From: Streptomyces sp. 1222.5 | GTDB lineage: Bacteria > Actinomycetota > Actinomycetes > Streptomycetales > Streptomycetaceae | Assembly (NCBI RefSeq): GCF_900105245.1 | Contig: NZ_FNSZ01000001.1 | Coordinates: forward strand, 5,764,001 to 5,828,000 | DNA: 64,000 nucleotides | Direction of reading: 5' to 3' | Notes under the pieces: model-generated | The model's input: the letters and a program-made list of their open reading frames with translations, nothing else | Told to the model about the DNA's origin: nothing | The model's database searches: none | Position numbers and translations under genes: made by a program | In this document: in pieces, positions 43,054 to 53,608 of the stretch | Layout of the letters: each line of letters starts with the position of its first letter | How positions within the stretch are numbered: the first letter of the stretch is position 1

Positions 43054-44283
43054 ATGACGGGACGTCCGGGAAGAACCGGGACAACCCCCAGGGGCGGCGG
43101 TCAGGCCGGCGCCGGCGATCTGCTCGAACTGGTGCGCAGCGGACGGGCCGTGACCCGTGGTGCGCTGCAGGAGGCGACCGGACTCTCCCGTGCCACCGTC
43201 GGTCAGCGCCTCGACCGGCTGTTCCGGGCCGGCTGGCTGCGGGAGGGCGCCGGCGGCCCCGTCGGCTCGCCGCTCGGTGGACGCCCCGCCGTCACCCTGG
43301 AGTTCGACGACTCCCACGCCGTGGTCCTCGTCGCCGACCTCGACACCCGGCACGCCCGCGCGGCCGTCCTCACCCTGACCGGCGAGCTCCTGGCCGAGGA
43401 CTCCGGCGCGCTGGTGGTGGAGCACGGTCCGGAGGCGGTGCTCGGCGAACTCGGGCGCCGGTTCGCCGACCTGCTGACCAAGGCCGGCCGGCCGGCGGCG
43501 GCGGTCTGCGGGATCGGGCTCGCGGTGCCGGGCCCGGTGGACAGCGAGACCGGCCGGGTCGTGCAGCCCCCGATCATGCCGGGCTGGGACGGCTACGACA
43601 TACGGGGCCGGCTCTCCCGTGCCTTCACCGAGCACACCGGCACCCCGGCGGTCCCCGTCCTGGTCGACAACGACGCCAACCTCATGGCGTACGGCGAACA
43701 GCGCACCGGCCACCCGGACTGCTCGGCCCTCGTCCTCGTCAAGGTGTCGACCGGCATCGGCGCCGGAGTGGTCGTGGGCGGCTCGATCTACCGGGGCGTC
43801 GACGGCGGCGCGGGCGACATCGGGCACGTCCGGGTCGGCGCGGACGCGCTGTGCCGGTGCGGCTCGTACGGCTGCCTCGCGGCCGTCGCGAGCGGGGGCG
43901 CCGTGGCCCGGCGGCTGGCCGAGTCCGGGGTGCCGGCCGCGTCCGGGTCGGACGTACGGGACCTGCTGGCCGCGGGACACCCGGAGGCCGCCGCACTGGC
44001 CCGGGAGGCCGGGCGCCGGGTCGGGGACGTGCTGGCGACGGTCGTGACCCTGCTCAACCCGGGCGTGCTGATGATCGCCGGCGATCTGGCCGGCACCCCC
44101 TTCCTCACGGGGGTGCGCGAGCTGCTCTACCAGCGGGCCCTGCCGCGCTCCACGGCCCACCTGGAAGTCGTCACCTCCCGGCTGGGGGAGCGGGCCGCGC
44201 TCATCGGAGCGGGGGCGCTGGTCGTGGAGCACCTCTACGCACCGGCGCGGGTGGAGGAGCGGCTGGCGGCCATGGGCGTGTGA
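43054..44283 (+). CDS. ROK-family transcriptional regulator
   Basis: 409 residues from ATG 43054, 5 nt after AAGGGGG. The N-terminus is a winged helix (LLELVRSGRAVTRGALQEATGLSRATVGQRLDRL); the remainder is a ROK sugar-kinase fold with GLAVPGPVD, LVDNDANLMAYGE, and the zinc motif CRCGSYGCLAAV. The usual catalytic/binding glutamates are altered (GDIGH for GEIGH, and Ala after the GCL of the zinc motif), so it most likely senses a sugar without phosphorylating it. Divergent from two glycosidases it presumably controls. Confidence 0.92.
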   Translation: MTGRPGRTGTTPRGGGQAGAGDLLELVRSGRAVTRGALQEATGLSRATVGQRLDRLFRAGWLREGAGGPVGSPLGGRPAVTLEFDDSHAVVLVADLDTRHARAAVLTLTGELLAEDSGALVVEHGPEAVLGELGRRFADLLTKAGRPAAAVCGIGLAVPGPVDSETGRVVQPPIMPGWDGYDIRGRLSRAFTEHTGTPAVPVLVDNDANLMAYGEQRTGHPDCSALVLVKVSTGIGAGVVVGGSIYRGVDGGAGDIGHVRVGADALCRCGSYGCLAAVASGGAVARRLAESGVPAASGSDVRDLLAAGHPEAAALAREAGRRVGDVLATVVTLLNPGVLMIAGDLAGTPFLTGVRELLYQRALPRSTAHLEVVTSRLGERAALIGAGALVVEHLYAPARVEERLAAMGV

Positions 44284-44416
44284 CCGGGCCCGGCCACGTC
44301 CGGGGGCCGCCTGTGACAGGCGTGTTTGCCCTCCGTTTCCGTCCCGGATCCGCGTCCGCATGGTGAAATCCGGGCCGCTGTGGCAGCGTGATTCTCGCCA
44401 CCCTTGATAAGGGTTG

Positions 44417-44430
44417 CGCTCAGATGAGCG
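44417..44430. promoter_or_regulatory. Palindrome CGCTCAGATGAGCG, copy 1
   Basis: Perfect arms CGCTCA/TGAGCG around GA, in the 450-nt gap between the ROK gene and ppdK. The same sequence occurs 101 bp further on, and the identity extends to a following GA. It does not match an operator I know. Confidence 0.5.
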
Positions 44431-44456
44431 GATCAAGCACGGCTGCACTTCTCCAA

Positions 44457-44479
44457 GGGGTGGCACTCGGTGCCACCCC
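44457..44479 (+). terminator. Hairpin between ROK gene and ppdK
   Basis: GGGGTGGCAC (44457-44466) pairs perfectly with GTGCCACCCC (44470-44479) over a TCG loop. There is no T-run. It is likely the terminator of the ROK transcript, though it sits 174 nt after the stop. Confidence 0.65.
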
Positions 44480-44517
44480 CTGATCGTTCATCGAGCGAAA
44501 TCAGTCGTGCCGAGTGT

Positions 44518-44531
44518 CGCTCAGATGAGCG
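44518..44531. promoter_or_regulatory. Palindrome CGCTCAGATGAGCG, copy 2
   Basis: Exact second copy of the 14-bp palindrome at 44417, 216 nt before the ppdK start. The two flank the hairpin at 44457-44479. Confidence 0.5.
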
Positions 44532-44682
44532 GAATAAGGCCCCTTCCGGGGCGTGCGCGTTCAAGAAGTGAAAACATCAGCTCGTCTTGGCTTGTCAAGC
44601 TTTGACTTTCGATCCACTGGCGGACGGGTGGTTACAGGCGCATGACGCACAAGTAGACGTACCCATGGACCTTCGATCTGGG

Positions 44683-44688
44683 TATGTT
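44683..44688 (+). promoter_or_regulatory. Probable -10 element of ppdK
   Basis: TATGTT at 44683-44688 lies 45 nt before the ppdK start. No good -35 is visible at normal spacing, so activation by a regulator or an alternative sigma factor is possible. Confidence 0.4.
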
Positions 44689-44733
44689 CCTCGCCGTCAG
44701 GGCAGCCACCGTGGCCTCAAGGAGTCGAGACCC

Positions 44734-47454
<2,721 letters not shown>

Positions 47455-47536
47455 GCCTCACGGCCACCGAACCCCGGAGCCGCCGTCGGTCCCCGACCCT
47501 CAGACCGATCGGCGGCGGCTCCGGCGCACGAGAAGA

Positions 47537-47569
47537 GGGGCGGCACCCTGTGCGGGGGTGCCGCCCCTT
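47537..47569 (+). terminator. Strong hairpin terminator after ppdK
   Basis: GGGGCGGCACCC (47537-47548) pairs perfectly with GGGTGCCGCCCC (47556-47567) over a 7-nt loop and is followed by TT. It lies 83 nt after the ppdK stop. Confidence 0.85.
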
Positions 47570-47810
47570 CGGGCGTCGTGTGCGGAGCCTGTCAAGCTAG
47601 GCGTTGACCAGGCAAGATGGTGTTTGCTGACGTTGGCTGCCGGCGGAGTGGTCCGAAGCCGTTGTGCCCTCGCCGCTCATGCCGCTTGATGCGCAGGAAG
47701 TGACGTCGGCCTGGAGCGACCCCTCACGATCGCAGCCAGCGCGGCGCTGACCTGCGATCGAGCGGCTCTCATTCGTCGACGTCAAGCCGTCTCATGGCGC
47801 CGTCGGCCGG
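47570..47810. other. Unassigned 240-nt stretch at the edge of the accessory region
   Basis: Looks less GC-rich than its surroundings and has no ORF with coding character. A 62-residue minus-strand frame (47785-47597) has no recognisable motif. It could be a remnant of a mobile element at the border of the accessory block, but no inverted repeat, transposase or attachment site is visible. Confidence 0.4.
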
Positions 47811-48317
47811 CTACGCGGAGGACTGGCCGGAGCCGAGCATCCGGGCACGGTTCTCCGCGAGGACCTCCTGCACCTTGCGCTCGACCTCCGTCGGATCGAC
47901 GCCCAGGGCGCGGCCCATGTGGATCGACCAGACCTCCGAGCGCACGTTGGTCTCGAAGTCGAGGTCGGCGCGGACGTTCTCACGGGCGGCCTGGCGATTC
48001 TGGCTCACCATCACGAAGGTGGACAGGAAGATCGCCTCCAGGCTGACGATCATGGTGAGCAGCCCGAAGGGAAAGGGGTCCCAGACGATCCCCTGACCGA
48101 ACACGCCTTCGTTGCACACGATCCAGATCGTGAACCACGCCGCGTGGATGTAGACGAAGTGCATGGTGCCGGCGAACGCGGTGATCGCATCCGCGATCCG
48201 GTCCTCGGTCCCGCGCATCCGTGCGAGCACGTCCTGCTCGCGCCGCAGCCGCAGAGCCAGGCTGCCCGGACCACCCGGACGGCCCTGACCACCGGGGCCG
48301 CTCGCCGCACCGTCCAT
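47811..48317 (-). CDS. DUF1003 family membrane protein
   Basis: 168 residues from ATG 48317 with GGGAG 5 nt upstream. A basic N-terminal region is followed by the DUF1003 core: RIADAITAFAGTMHFVYIHAAWFTIW (first membrane segment) and DPFPFGLLTMIVSLEAIFLSTFVM (second), then SQNRQAARENVRADLDFETN. The C-terminus is a cytoplasmic helix. The family is widespread and of unknown function, with some members cyclic-nucleotide or stress linked only by context. No operon partner here. Confidence 0.88.
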   Translation of the reverse strand: MDGAASGPGGQGRPGGPGSLALRLRREQDVLARMRGTEDRIADAITAFAGTMHFVYIHAAWFTIWIVCNEGVFGQGIVWDPFPFGLLTMIVSLEAIFLSTFVMVSQNRQAARENVRADLDFETNVRSEVWSIHMGRALGVDPTEVERKVQEVLAENRARMLGSGQSSA

Positions 48318-48455
48318 GCCCACTCCCGGCTGTCGTCCACGCCACCGGCCGACAGCGTACGGGCGGGCGGGTTCGAACCTCGTGACGACCGCCGGTGGAC
48401 ACACCCGAATGCGTCGCGTGGTCGAGCCGGGTGGGGCTGGTCGGGGCGGCGGTGT

Positions 48456-48904
48456 TCAGGCTGCGAGGCCTTCGATGGCGACAGGGAGGTGGCGGGGGCC
48501 GCGCAGCACCGCGTTGCCGCGGTACGGCGGCGGGTCCTCCAGCAGTTGGGAGAACTTCACGCGGCGGAACAGTTCGGGCACCGCCGTATGGAGTTCCATG
48601 CGGGCAAGGGGTGCGCCGAAGCAGTAGTGGATGCCGGTGTAGAACCCCAGGTGCTCGTTGTCCTTGCGGTCGGGGTCGAAGCGGTCGGGGTCCTCGAAGC
48701 GTTTGGAATCGCGGTTGGCCGCGGCCAGCATCAGCCAGACCGGTGAGCCCTTGGGGATCGTGGTGCCGGCGACGTCGAACGGGGGCTCGTAGCGCAGCAC
48801 TTCCTCGATGAGGGGGACGGCCAGGTGAGGGTCGTGTTGGTCATCGCGTTGACGGTGGTCTCGTGGCCGGCGACCAGGAGCAGCGCTTCCTCCCCGTGCA
48901 GGGA
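48456..48904 (-). pseudogene. Cytochrome P450 remnant, N-terminally truncated and frameshifted
   Basis: Starts abruptly inside helix I (SLHGEEALLLVAGHETTVNAMTN, near 48904-48837), then loses about 20 residues and changes frame near 48815, continuing as LIEEVLRYEPPF (ExxR of helix K) and the heme loop LGFYTGIHYCFGAPLARME, to a normal P450 C-terminus at 48456. The first ~230 residues of a P450 are missing altogether. It cannot make an active enzyme. The lost 5' end abuts a truncated peroxidase gene on the other strand. Confidence 0.85.
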
Positions 48905-48939
48905 GAAGACGTCCGGCGCGAGAAAGACGCACTGAGCGA

Positions 48940-49216
48940 ATCCCTGGCAGCGGTTGAGATCAACGACACGCCCCATCTGGAACACGCTCTCGACGCGAAG
49001 TCGCAGTGGTTCAACGACGGCAACTTCACCGGCCTCGACGTGGAGAAAGATCTGCTCACGGGCGACAACGACGGCTCGGGCACCTACACGATCCCTGAGC
49101 ACCCCGTCCGGCGCCGACTGCACGGCGTCGAGCGCTTCGTCACCACGCGCGGCGGCGAATACTTCTTCCTGCCGAGCATCAGCGCACTGCGCTGGCTGGC
49201 CGATCTCGACGGCTGA
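48940..49216 (+). pseudogene. Dyp-type peroxidase, C-terminal fragment
   Basis: About 90 residues remain: a segment like SQWFNDGNFTGLDVEKD, then DNDGSGTYTIPEHPVRRRLHG and FVTTRGGEYFFLPSISALRWL, which match the C-terminal end of long Dyp-type heme peroxidases (heme-side VRRR, RGGxYFFLPS). The N-terminal two thirds, with the catalytic GxxDG motif, is gone. The open frame extends back to 48863, but that part runs over the P450 remnant. The junction (48905-48940) looks like a deletion scar that joined two genes head to head. Confidence 0.7.
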
Positions 49217-49287
49217 CCTGCTCCCCGCCTGAGTGAAGAGTTCTCCCGCTCCACTCGGACATGTCGTCCTGCGGGCCGGTGCGCTGC

Positions 49288-50415
49288 TTACGGCAGCGGC
49301 AGTACGTCGTCGGCGCTGCGGGGTTCCTTACGCTCCTGGTCGTTGAGCTTGTGACGCAGAATCGAGGAGTTCCGGTACACCTCTTTGCGTACCCGCATGA
49401 TGTTGCCCAGGGGACGGTGTTCCGCCGTCACCCGCCACGGATTGAAGGACAGGGTGTCCAGTTTCCTCAGGTTGTCCTCGCCGGAGATGTCCTGCCGTGG
49501 GATACGCAGCTTCGCCACGGTGACCGGTGGGGACAACTCCTCCGGCCATTCGACGGTGACGTCCTCCACCGGCATCCGCTCCAGGTCGGCACAGAGCTGG
49601 ACCTGGATGTCGAATTCGTAGGGGCGTTCCCGCAGTTCGGAGACGACAGCCGGCCGGAAGACCTCCGGTGCCGAGGCCAGGTCGAGACTTCGCTGCTCCA
49701 CCTTGTCGGCGAGGGCAGGGCTGGGCGCAAAGCTCACCTTGGCGATGTAGTCGCCGTGCCGCACGGAGCCCATGGTCCAGTAGGTCGACAGCAACAGGTT
49801 GACCAGCTGCCTTTGGGAGACGGTGAGGAAGGCGCGTAGCTCCTCCCACGCCCACTCCTCGGGAGGCAGCGTTCCCTTTCCCGTGACCCAGTCGTGCAGG
49901 AACCGGTGGAAGCCGGGCTTGCCGTCGGCGAGGTAGGTCGGCGCGCTCGTGACCAGGTCCTGGATGAAGTTGTAGTGCTCGACGGTGTTGCAGAAGAAGA
50001 TCGGCGCATTGATGTTGGCGTAATCGAAGGTCCGCGTGTCGGGCTCGTCCTCCAGCAGAGTCGGGCCGTCGATGTCGAAGAGCTTCAGCGCCAGTCCGGT
50101 GACCGGGCCCAGCCGGGCATCGGTCCCGAGATGGCCCGATCCGTTGGAGAAGCGGACGAGGGCGTCGTGCCGTCCCGGTGTGGCGTAGATGCCCTGGGCG
50201 TATTCGGGCGGGAGTTGCTCCAGGATGTCCACCTCTCCCCTGACCAGGGCGTACCCCTTGGCATGCGCGGAGCGGACGGCTTGTCCGGTGCCCTCGGCTG
50301 TGAACGAGTCGGCGACGAACCGCCCCGAGTACTGCATGGCGATCTGCAGATTCTTGTCGAATGCGGGGTCATCGGATTCGATGTCCGGTGTGTATCTCAC
50401 GAATTGCGTGGCCAT
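49288..50415 (-). CDS. Catalase-family heme protein
   Basis: 375 residues, intact. It has the catalase-superfamily distal region (GYALVRGEVDILEQLPPEYAQGIY, VRFSNGSGHLG) and NINAPIFFCNTVEHYNFIQ, as in the small SrpA/catalase-related group, and is shorter than true catalases (~480-500). The canonical proximal RxxxY heme-tyrosine context is not obvious; NIMRVRKEVYRNSS near the C-terminus may supply it. Members occur beside Dyp peroxidases, P450s and lipoxygenase-like genes, suggesting peroxide or fatty-acid hydroperoxide chemistry rather than plain H2O2 removal. It sits between three broken genes of what was probably its own pathway. Confidence 0.85.
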   Translation of the reverse strand: MATQFVRYTPDIESDDPAFDKNLQIAMQYSGRFVADSFTAEGTGQAVRSAHAKGYALVRGEVDILEQLPPEYAQGIYATPGRHDALVRFSNGSGHLGTDARLGPVTGLALKLFDIDGPTLLEDEPDTRTFDYANINAPIFFCNTVEHYNFIQDLVTSAPTYLADGKPGFHRFLHDWVTGKGTLPPEEWAWEELRAFLTVSQRQLVNLLLSTYWTMGSVRHGDYIAKVSFAPSPALADKVEQRSLDLASAPEVFRPAVVSELRERPYEFDIQVQLCADLERMPVEDVTVEWPEELSPPVTVAKLRIPRQDISGEDNLRKLDTLSFNPWRVTAEHRPLGNIMRVRKEVYRNSSILRHKLNDQERKEPRSADDVLPLP

Positions 50416-50468
50416 GCTTCGACCGGTCCTTCATTGCTCGGTGCAGAATGCCGGAATGCGGTGGCAGG

Positions 50469-50738
50469 TCACTCCTGCGCCTCGTCGAGGAGGTTGTCGA
50501 AGGCCCTGGTGATCCGTTGCGCCCGGCGGATGTCGTTCACGCTGGCGTCCGGGTAGGCGGAGTACCAGCCGTCAGCCGTCGCCTGGTGCGCGGCGATGAA
50601 ATCCGTGGTCTCCTTCGGATGATCATGAAGCCCGGGCCGGCCCTCACACTCTTCGAGGATTCAGGTGTCCCGGTCGCCGTCGTAGGCGGTGGCGAACAGC
50701 AGCCTCTTGTCGTCAACGCTACGCTGCCGGAAACATGC
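50469..50738 (-). pseudogene. Decayed gene of the heme-enzyme cluster
   Basis: In one minus-strand frame two conserved-looking pieces are separated by an in-frame TGA (50663-50661) and an apparent deletion: SVDDKRLLFATAYDGDRDT upstream, then CEGRPGLHDHPKETTDFIAAHQ and WYSAYPDASVNDIRRAQRI downstream, ending at TGA 50469. This resembles an uncharacterised family that I associate with peroxidase/catalase clusters (…FATAYDG…; …FIAAHQ…). It lies 53 nt upstream of the catalase gene on the same strand, so it was probably the first gene of that operon. Confidence 0.6.
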
Positions 50739-51037
50739 CATCCACCCCGCAACTGATGCGCCACACACCATCATTTACGTGAAGGGTTAACTACACCCTT
50801 CTCGTGTTGCGAGCGCTGCGTAGCCATCCGAACACGGAAATATAGCCGTGGGCCTGCGCTCAGAAGAGCAGTCCGAAAGCCCGGAAACGGGACTGGGCGT
50901 AGCGTGAAATGACGCGCCACATCTGCATTCGAAACCGCTGCGGCGGAGAGGCGGACTACGGCTGCCGAGCAGGCAGGTCGATGCTGTCCGGAGCGCCCGC
51001 CGACTTTCTCGGGCCGCCGCGAGACGAAAGGCCACCC
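50739..51037. other. Intergenic region upstream of the MDR reductase, with an inverted repeat
   Basis: No gene seen in about 300 nt. GAAGGGT (50781-50787) and ACCCTTC (50795-50801) form an exact inverted repeat around TAACTAC, near an AT-rich patch; it may be an operator or a promoter element of the decayed operon. The frame of the reductase extends back to 50909 but without a ribosome site. Confidence 0.45.
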
Positions 51038-52105
51038 ATGTCTCCTTCCATGCGCGCGCTCGTGGCCGTGAAGGCCGGTGAGCCCGCTGATGTCCTGCGG
51101 CTGGAATCCCGGCCCGTTCCCACGCCGGCAGCCGGTCAGGCGCTGGTCCGTGTGGCGGCGACTCCGATCCACGCCAGTGATCTGCACGTGCTTCGTGGCC
51201 GCTACGGTTTCTCCCTCGAGTTCCCCGCTGTCGGCGGTCACATGGAATGCGTGGGCCGTGTCACGGCCCTGGGGCCGGACACCGAGGGACCGGAGGTCGG
51301 CGAGCGGGTGGTGGTCGCCGCGATCCCGGCGGTACCCGGGCCCCCGCCGGTCGGCACCTGGCAGGAGTACCTCGTGACCGACACGCACAGACTCCTGCCG
51401 GCCCCCGCCCCTCTGAGCGACTCCAGCGCCTGCCAGCTCGCCGTCAACCCGCTGACCGCACTGCTTCTCGTGACGCGCGAACTCGACTGTGAGCCCGGCG
51501 AATGGCTGCTCCAGACGGCGGCGGGCTCCACCGTCGGCCGCCTGGTCATCCAGCTGTGCGGGCATCTCGGCATCCGCACCATCAATGTCGTGCGGCGCCG
51601 CGCTGCCGTCGAGGAGATCAAGGCGCTCGGCGGTGACGAGGTCATCTGCACCGAGGACGAGGACCTCCTGCAGCGGGTGGCCGAGACAGCGGGACCGGCC
51701 GGCGTGCGCAAGGCGCTCGACTGTGTCGCGGGACCTGTGGGTGCCCAGGTGTCCCAGGCGCTGGCACCAGGAGGGCAGGTCGTGGTCTACGGTGCGCTCT
51801 CCACCCATCGGCAGACCGACCCGGCTGCGCTGACGATCCCGCTGCAGGCGCGCTCGGTCATCTACGAGACCAAGGCGGTCCGGGGCTTCTGGCTGAACCG
51901 CTGGTTCGGCACCGCCTCACCCGAGACTGCGCTGCACGCGCTGGCCCAGGTGAGCGATCTCGTCGCGGACGGGGTGCTGACCATCTCGGGAGGCCGGACG
52001 TTCCCGCTCGAACACTTCACCGAAGCCGTCACGCTGGCCGAGGCACCCGCCCACGGCACCAAGCCACTCTTCGTCTTCGAGGACGGCCAGCACGACGACG
52101 GGTAG
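51038..52105 (+). CDS. MDR-family reductase (MECR/enoyl reductase-like)
   Basis: 355 residues from ATG 51038 with GAAAGG upstream. Medium-chain dehydrogenase fold: N-terminal GroES-like domain (PVPTPAAGQALVRVAATPIHASDLHVLRG), then NPLTALLLV and a nucleotide-binding AAGSTVGRLVIQLCGHLGI close to the MECR/2-enoyl thioester reductase pattern rather than a zinc alcohol dehydrogenase (no catalytic Cys/His set). Likely NADPH-dependent reduction of an enoyl thioester or enone. It is the first intact gene after the decayed heme-enzyme cluster; with an SDR following on the same strand, a shared pathway is possible but unproven. Confidence 0.85.
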   Translation: MSPSMRALVAVKAGEPADVLRLESRPVPTPAAGQALVRVAATPIHASDLHVLRGRYGFSLEFPAVGGHMECVGRVTALGPDTEGPEVGERVVVAAIPAVPGPPPVGTWQEYLVTDTHRLLPAPAPLSDSSACQLAVNPLTALLLVTRELDCEPGEWLLQTAAGSTVGRLVIQLCGHLGIRTINVVRRRAAVEEIKALGGDEVICTEDEDLLQRVAETAGPAGVRKALDCVAGPVGAQVSQALAPGGQVVVYGALSTHRQTDPAALTIPLQARSVIYETKAVRGFWLNRWFGTASPETALHALAQVSDLVADGVLTISGGRTFPLEHFTEAVTLAEAPAHGTKPLFVFEDGQHDDG

Positions 52106-52159
52106 GAAGCGGCTCTGCCCTCGTCGAGCCGGGCAGGATCAGGCGGGCGTCCGTGATCA

Positions 52160-52290
52160 CATTCCGCCCGCCGCCCGCCGCCCGGCCCTGCGGCCGGCCC
52201 GTCCAGCCAACGGCCGCCCGTCCGCCCACCGCACGCCCTCCGGCCGACCCGCCCGTCCAGCCGGACCCGCCCGTCCGCCCACCCGCCTCC
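52160..52290. repeat. C-rich low-complexity tract
   Basis: The gap between the MDR and SDR genes is a run of CCGCCCG- and GTCCGCCCAC-like imperfect repeats. It is cytosine-rich on the plus strand and would be guanine-rich, with scattered GGG runs, on the other. It encodes only proline/arginine repeats and is not part of the SDR gene. Confidence 0.7.
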
Positions 52291-52308
52291 TCCCGGAAGG
52301 ACCCGCTC

Positions 52309-53235
52309 ATGGCCGGTTGGACGACCACCGACATTCCCGACCAGGCCGGCCGGGTGGCCGTGGTCAGCGGGGCCAACAGCGGGCTCGGGTACGTCACCGC
52401 GCGGGAGCTGGCACGCAAGGGGGCGCGGGTGGTGCTGGCGTGCCGGAGCGAGGAGCGCGGGGGCCGGGCCGCCGAGCGGCTGGCGGCGGAGGTGCCCGGA
52501 GCCCGGGTGGAGCCGGCCCGGCTCGATCTCGCGGACCTCGCGTCCGTGCGGGAGTTCGCCGGCCGGCTGCCGTACGACCGGCTCGATCTGCTCCTCAACA
52601 ACGCCGGTCTGATGGCCGTACCGTACGGGACCACCGCCGACGGGTTCGAGACGCAGTTCGGCGTCAACCACCTCGGGCACTTCGCGCTCACCGGGCTGCT
52701 CCTGCCGAGGCTGCTCACCACCCCCGGCGCCCGGATCGTGACCGTCTCGAGCTTCCTGCACGCCCTCGCCAACATCGACATCCGGGACCTGGGCGGCGAG
52801 CGCGGATACCGGCGCTGGATCGCCTACGCCCGGTCCAAGACGGCGAATCTGCTCTTCACGCACGAGCTGGCCCGGCGCGTCGGCCGGCACGGCGGTGAGG
52901 TCGTCGCCGCCGCCGCGCACCCCGGGTACGCGGCCACCAACCTGCAGTCGGCCGGGCCGCGCGCCGAGGGGCGCCGGGGCGCCGAGCGGATGATGGAGGC
53001 CGCCAACCGGGTCTTCGCCCAGTCGGCCGAGGCCGGCGCGCTGCCCTCGCTGTACGCGGCGACCGCGCCAGGCGTACGGCCCGACTCCTTCTTCGGCCCC
53101 TCGTTCGCGATGTGGCGCGGCGCGCCCGCACCCTCCTGGCGGGCGCCGTGGACCCTCGACGACGAGGCGGCGCGACGGCTCTGGGCGGAGTCGGCCCGCC
53201 TGACCGGTGTGTCCTACGACGCCCTGAAGGAGTGA
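52309..53235 (+). CDS. Short-chain dehydrogenase/reductase
   Basis: 308 residues from ATG 52309 with GGAAGG 8 nt upstream; the upstream in-frame proline-rich extension is not used. NAD(P)-binding motif SGANSGLGYVTA, then LLNNAGLM, catalytic serine in VTVSS, and YxxxK as YARSKTANL; the FQTQFGVNHLGHF-type stretch (ETQFGVNHLGHFAL) places it in the retinol-dehydrogenase-like/oxidoreductase subgroup common in Streptomyces. Substrate unknown. It ends convergently with nirD. Confidence 0.9.
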   Translation: MAGWTTTDIPDQAGRVAVVSGANSGLGYVTARELARKGARVVLACRSEERGGRAAERLAAEVPGARVEPARLDLADLASVREFAGRLPYDRLDLLLNNAGLMAVPYGTTADGFETQFGVNHLGHFALTGLLLPRLLTTPGARIVTVSSFLHALANIDIRDLGGERGYRRWIAYARSKTANLLFTHELARRVGRHGGEVVAAAAHPGYAATNLQSAGPRAEGRRGAERMMEAANRVFAQSAEAGALPSLYAATAPGVRPDSFFGPSFAMWRGAPAPSWRAPWTLDDEAARRLWAESARLTGVSYDALKE

Positions 53236-53257
53236 GCCGCCCCGTGTCGGTACCGGC

Positions 53258-53608
53258 TCAGGACGCACGCACCTCGTACGCCGTCACCCGGGCCGACGCG
53301 TCGTCCAGGCACGCCCCGCTGGCGAGGTCGAAGCGCTGCTTCAGCAGGGGGGAGGCGACGAACGGGCGGCCCTGATGGGTGCCGGTCAGGCCGCGCGAGA
53401 GGACGGCCGCGCCGGTGAACGGGTCGCGGTTGTCGATCGCGTACAGGCCGCCGGAGCGGTCGCGGAACAGGGCCACCTGGCGGCCGTCCGGCAGCAGCGC
53501 GGCCACTCCGCGGCCGGAGCCGAGCGCACTGAGGTCGCAGACCGTGAACCAGCCGTCGGACAAATGGAGTTGGATCTTCAGATCGGTGGTCTCGAGGGCC
53601 AGGGTCAT
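53258..53608 (-). CDS. nirD: Nitrite reductase (NADH) small subunit
   Basis: 116 residues. A Rieske-like fold without the iron-sulfur ligands, as in assimilatory NirD: WFTVCDLSALGSGRGVAALLPDG, then ALFRDRSGGLYAIDNRDPFTGAAVLSRG. The ATG at 53608 overlaps the nirB stop as ATGA. It partners NirB in reducing nitrite to ammonium in the cytoplasm. Confidence 0.94.
   Translation of the reverse strand: MTLALETTDLKIQLHLSDGWFTVCDLSALGSGRGVAALLPDGRQVALFRDRSGGLYAIDNRDPFTGAAVLSRGLTGTHQGRPFVASPLLKQRFDLASGACLDDASARVTAYEVRAS

Noticed and set aside
44457..44479. CIRCE/HrcA operator because of GGCACTC...GTGCC
   Set aside because: The loop is only 3 nt; CIRCE needs a 9-nt spacer and TTAGCACTC/GAGTGCTAA arms.
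47597..47785. Small gene or tRNA in the gap after ppdK
   Set aside because: No cloverleaf can be folded by eye, the 62-residue frame lacks coding bias and motifs.
48863..49216. A complete 117-residue gene on the plus strand
   Set aside because: Only its second half resembles a protein family, and that as a C-terminal fragment; the first part is antisense to the P450 remnant.
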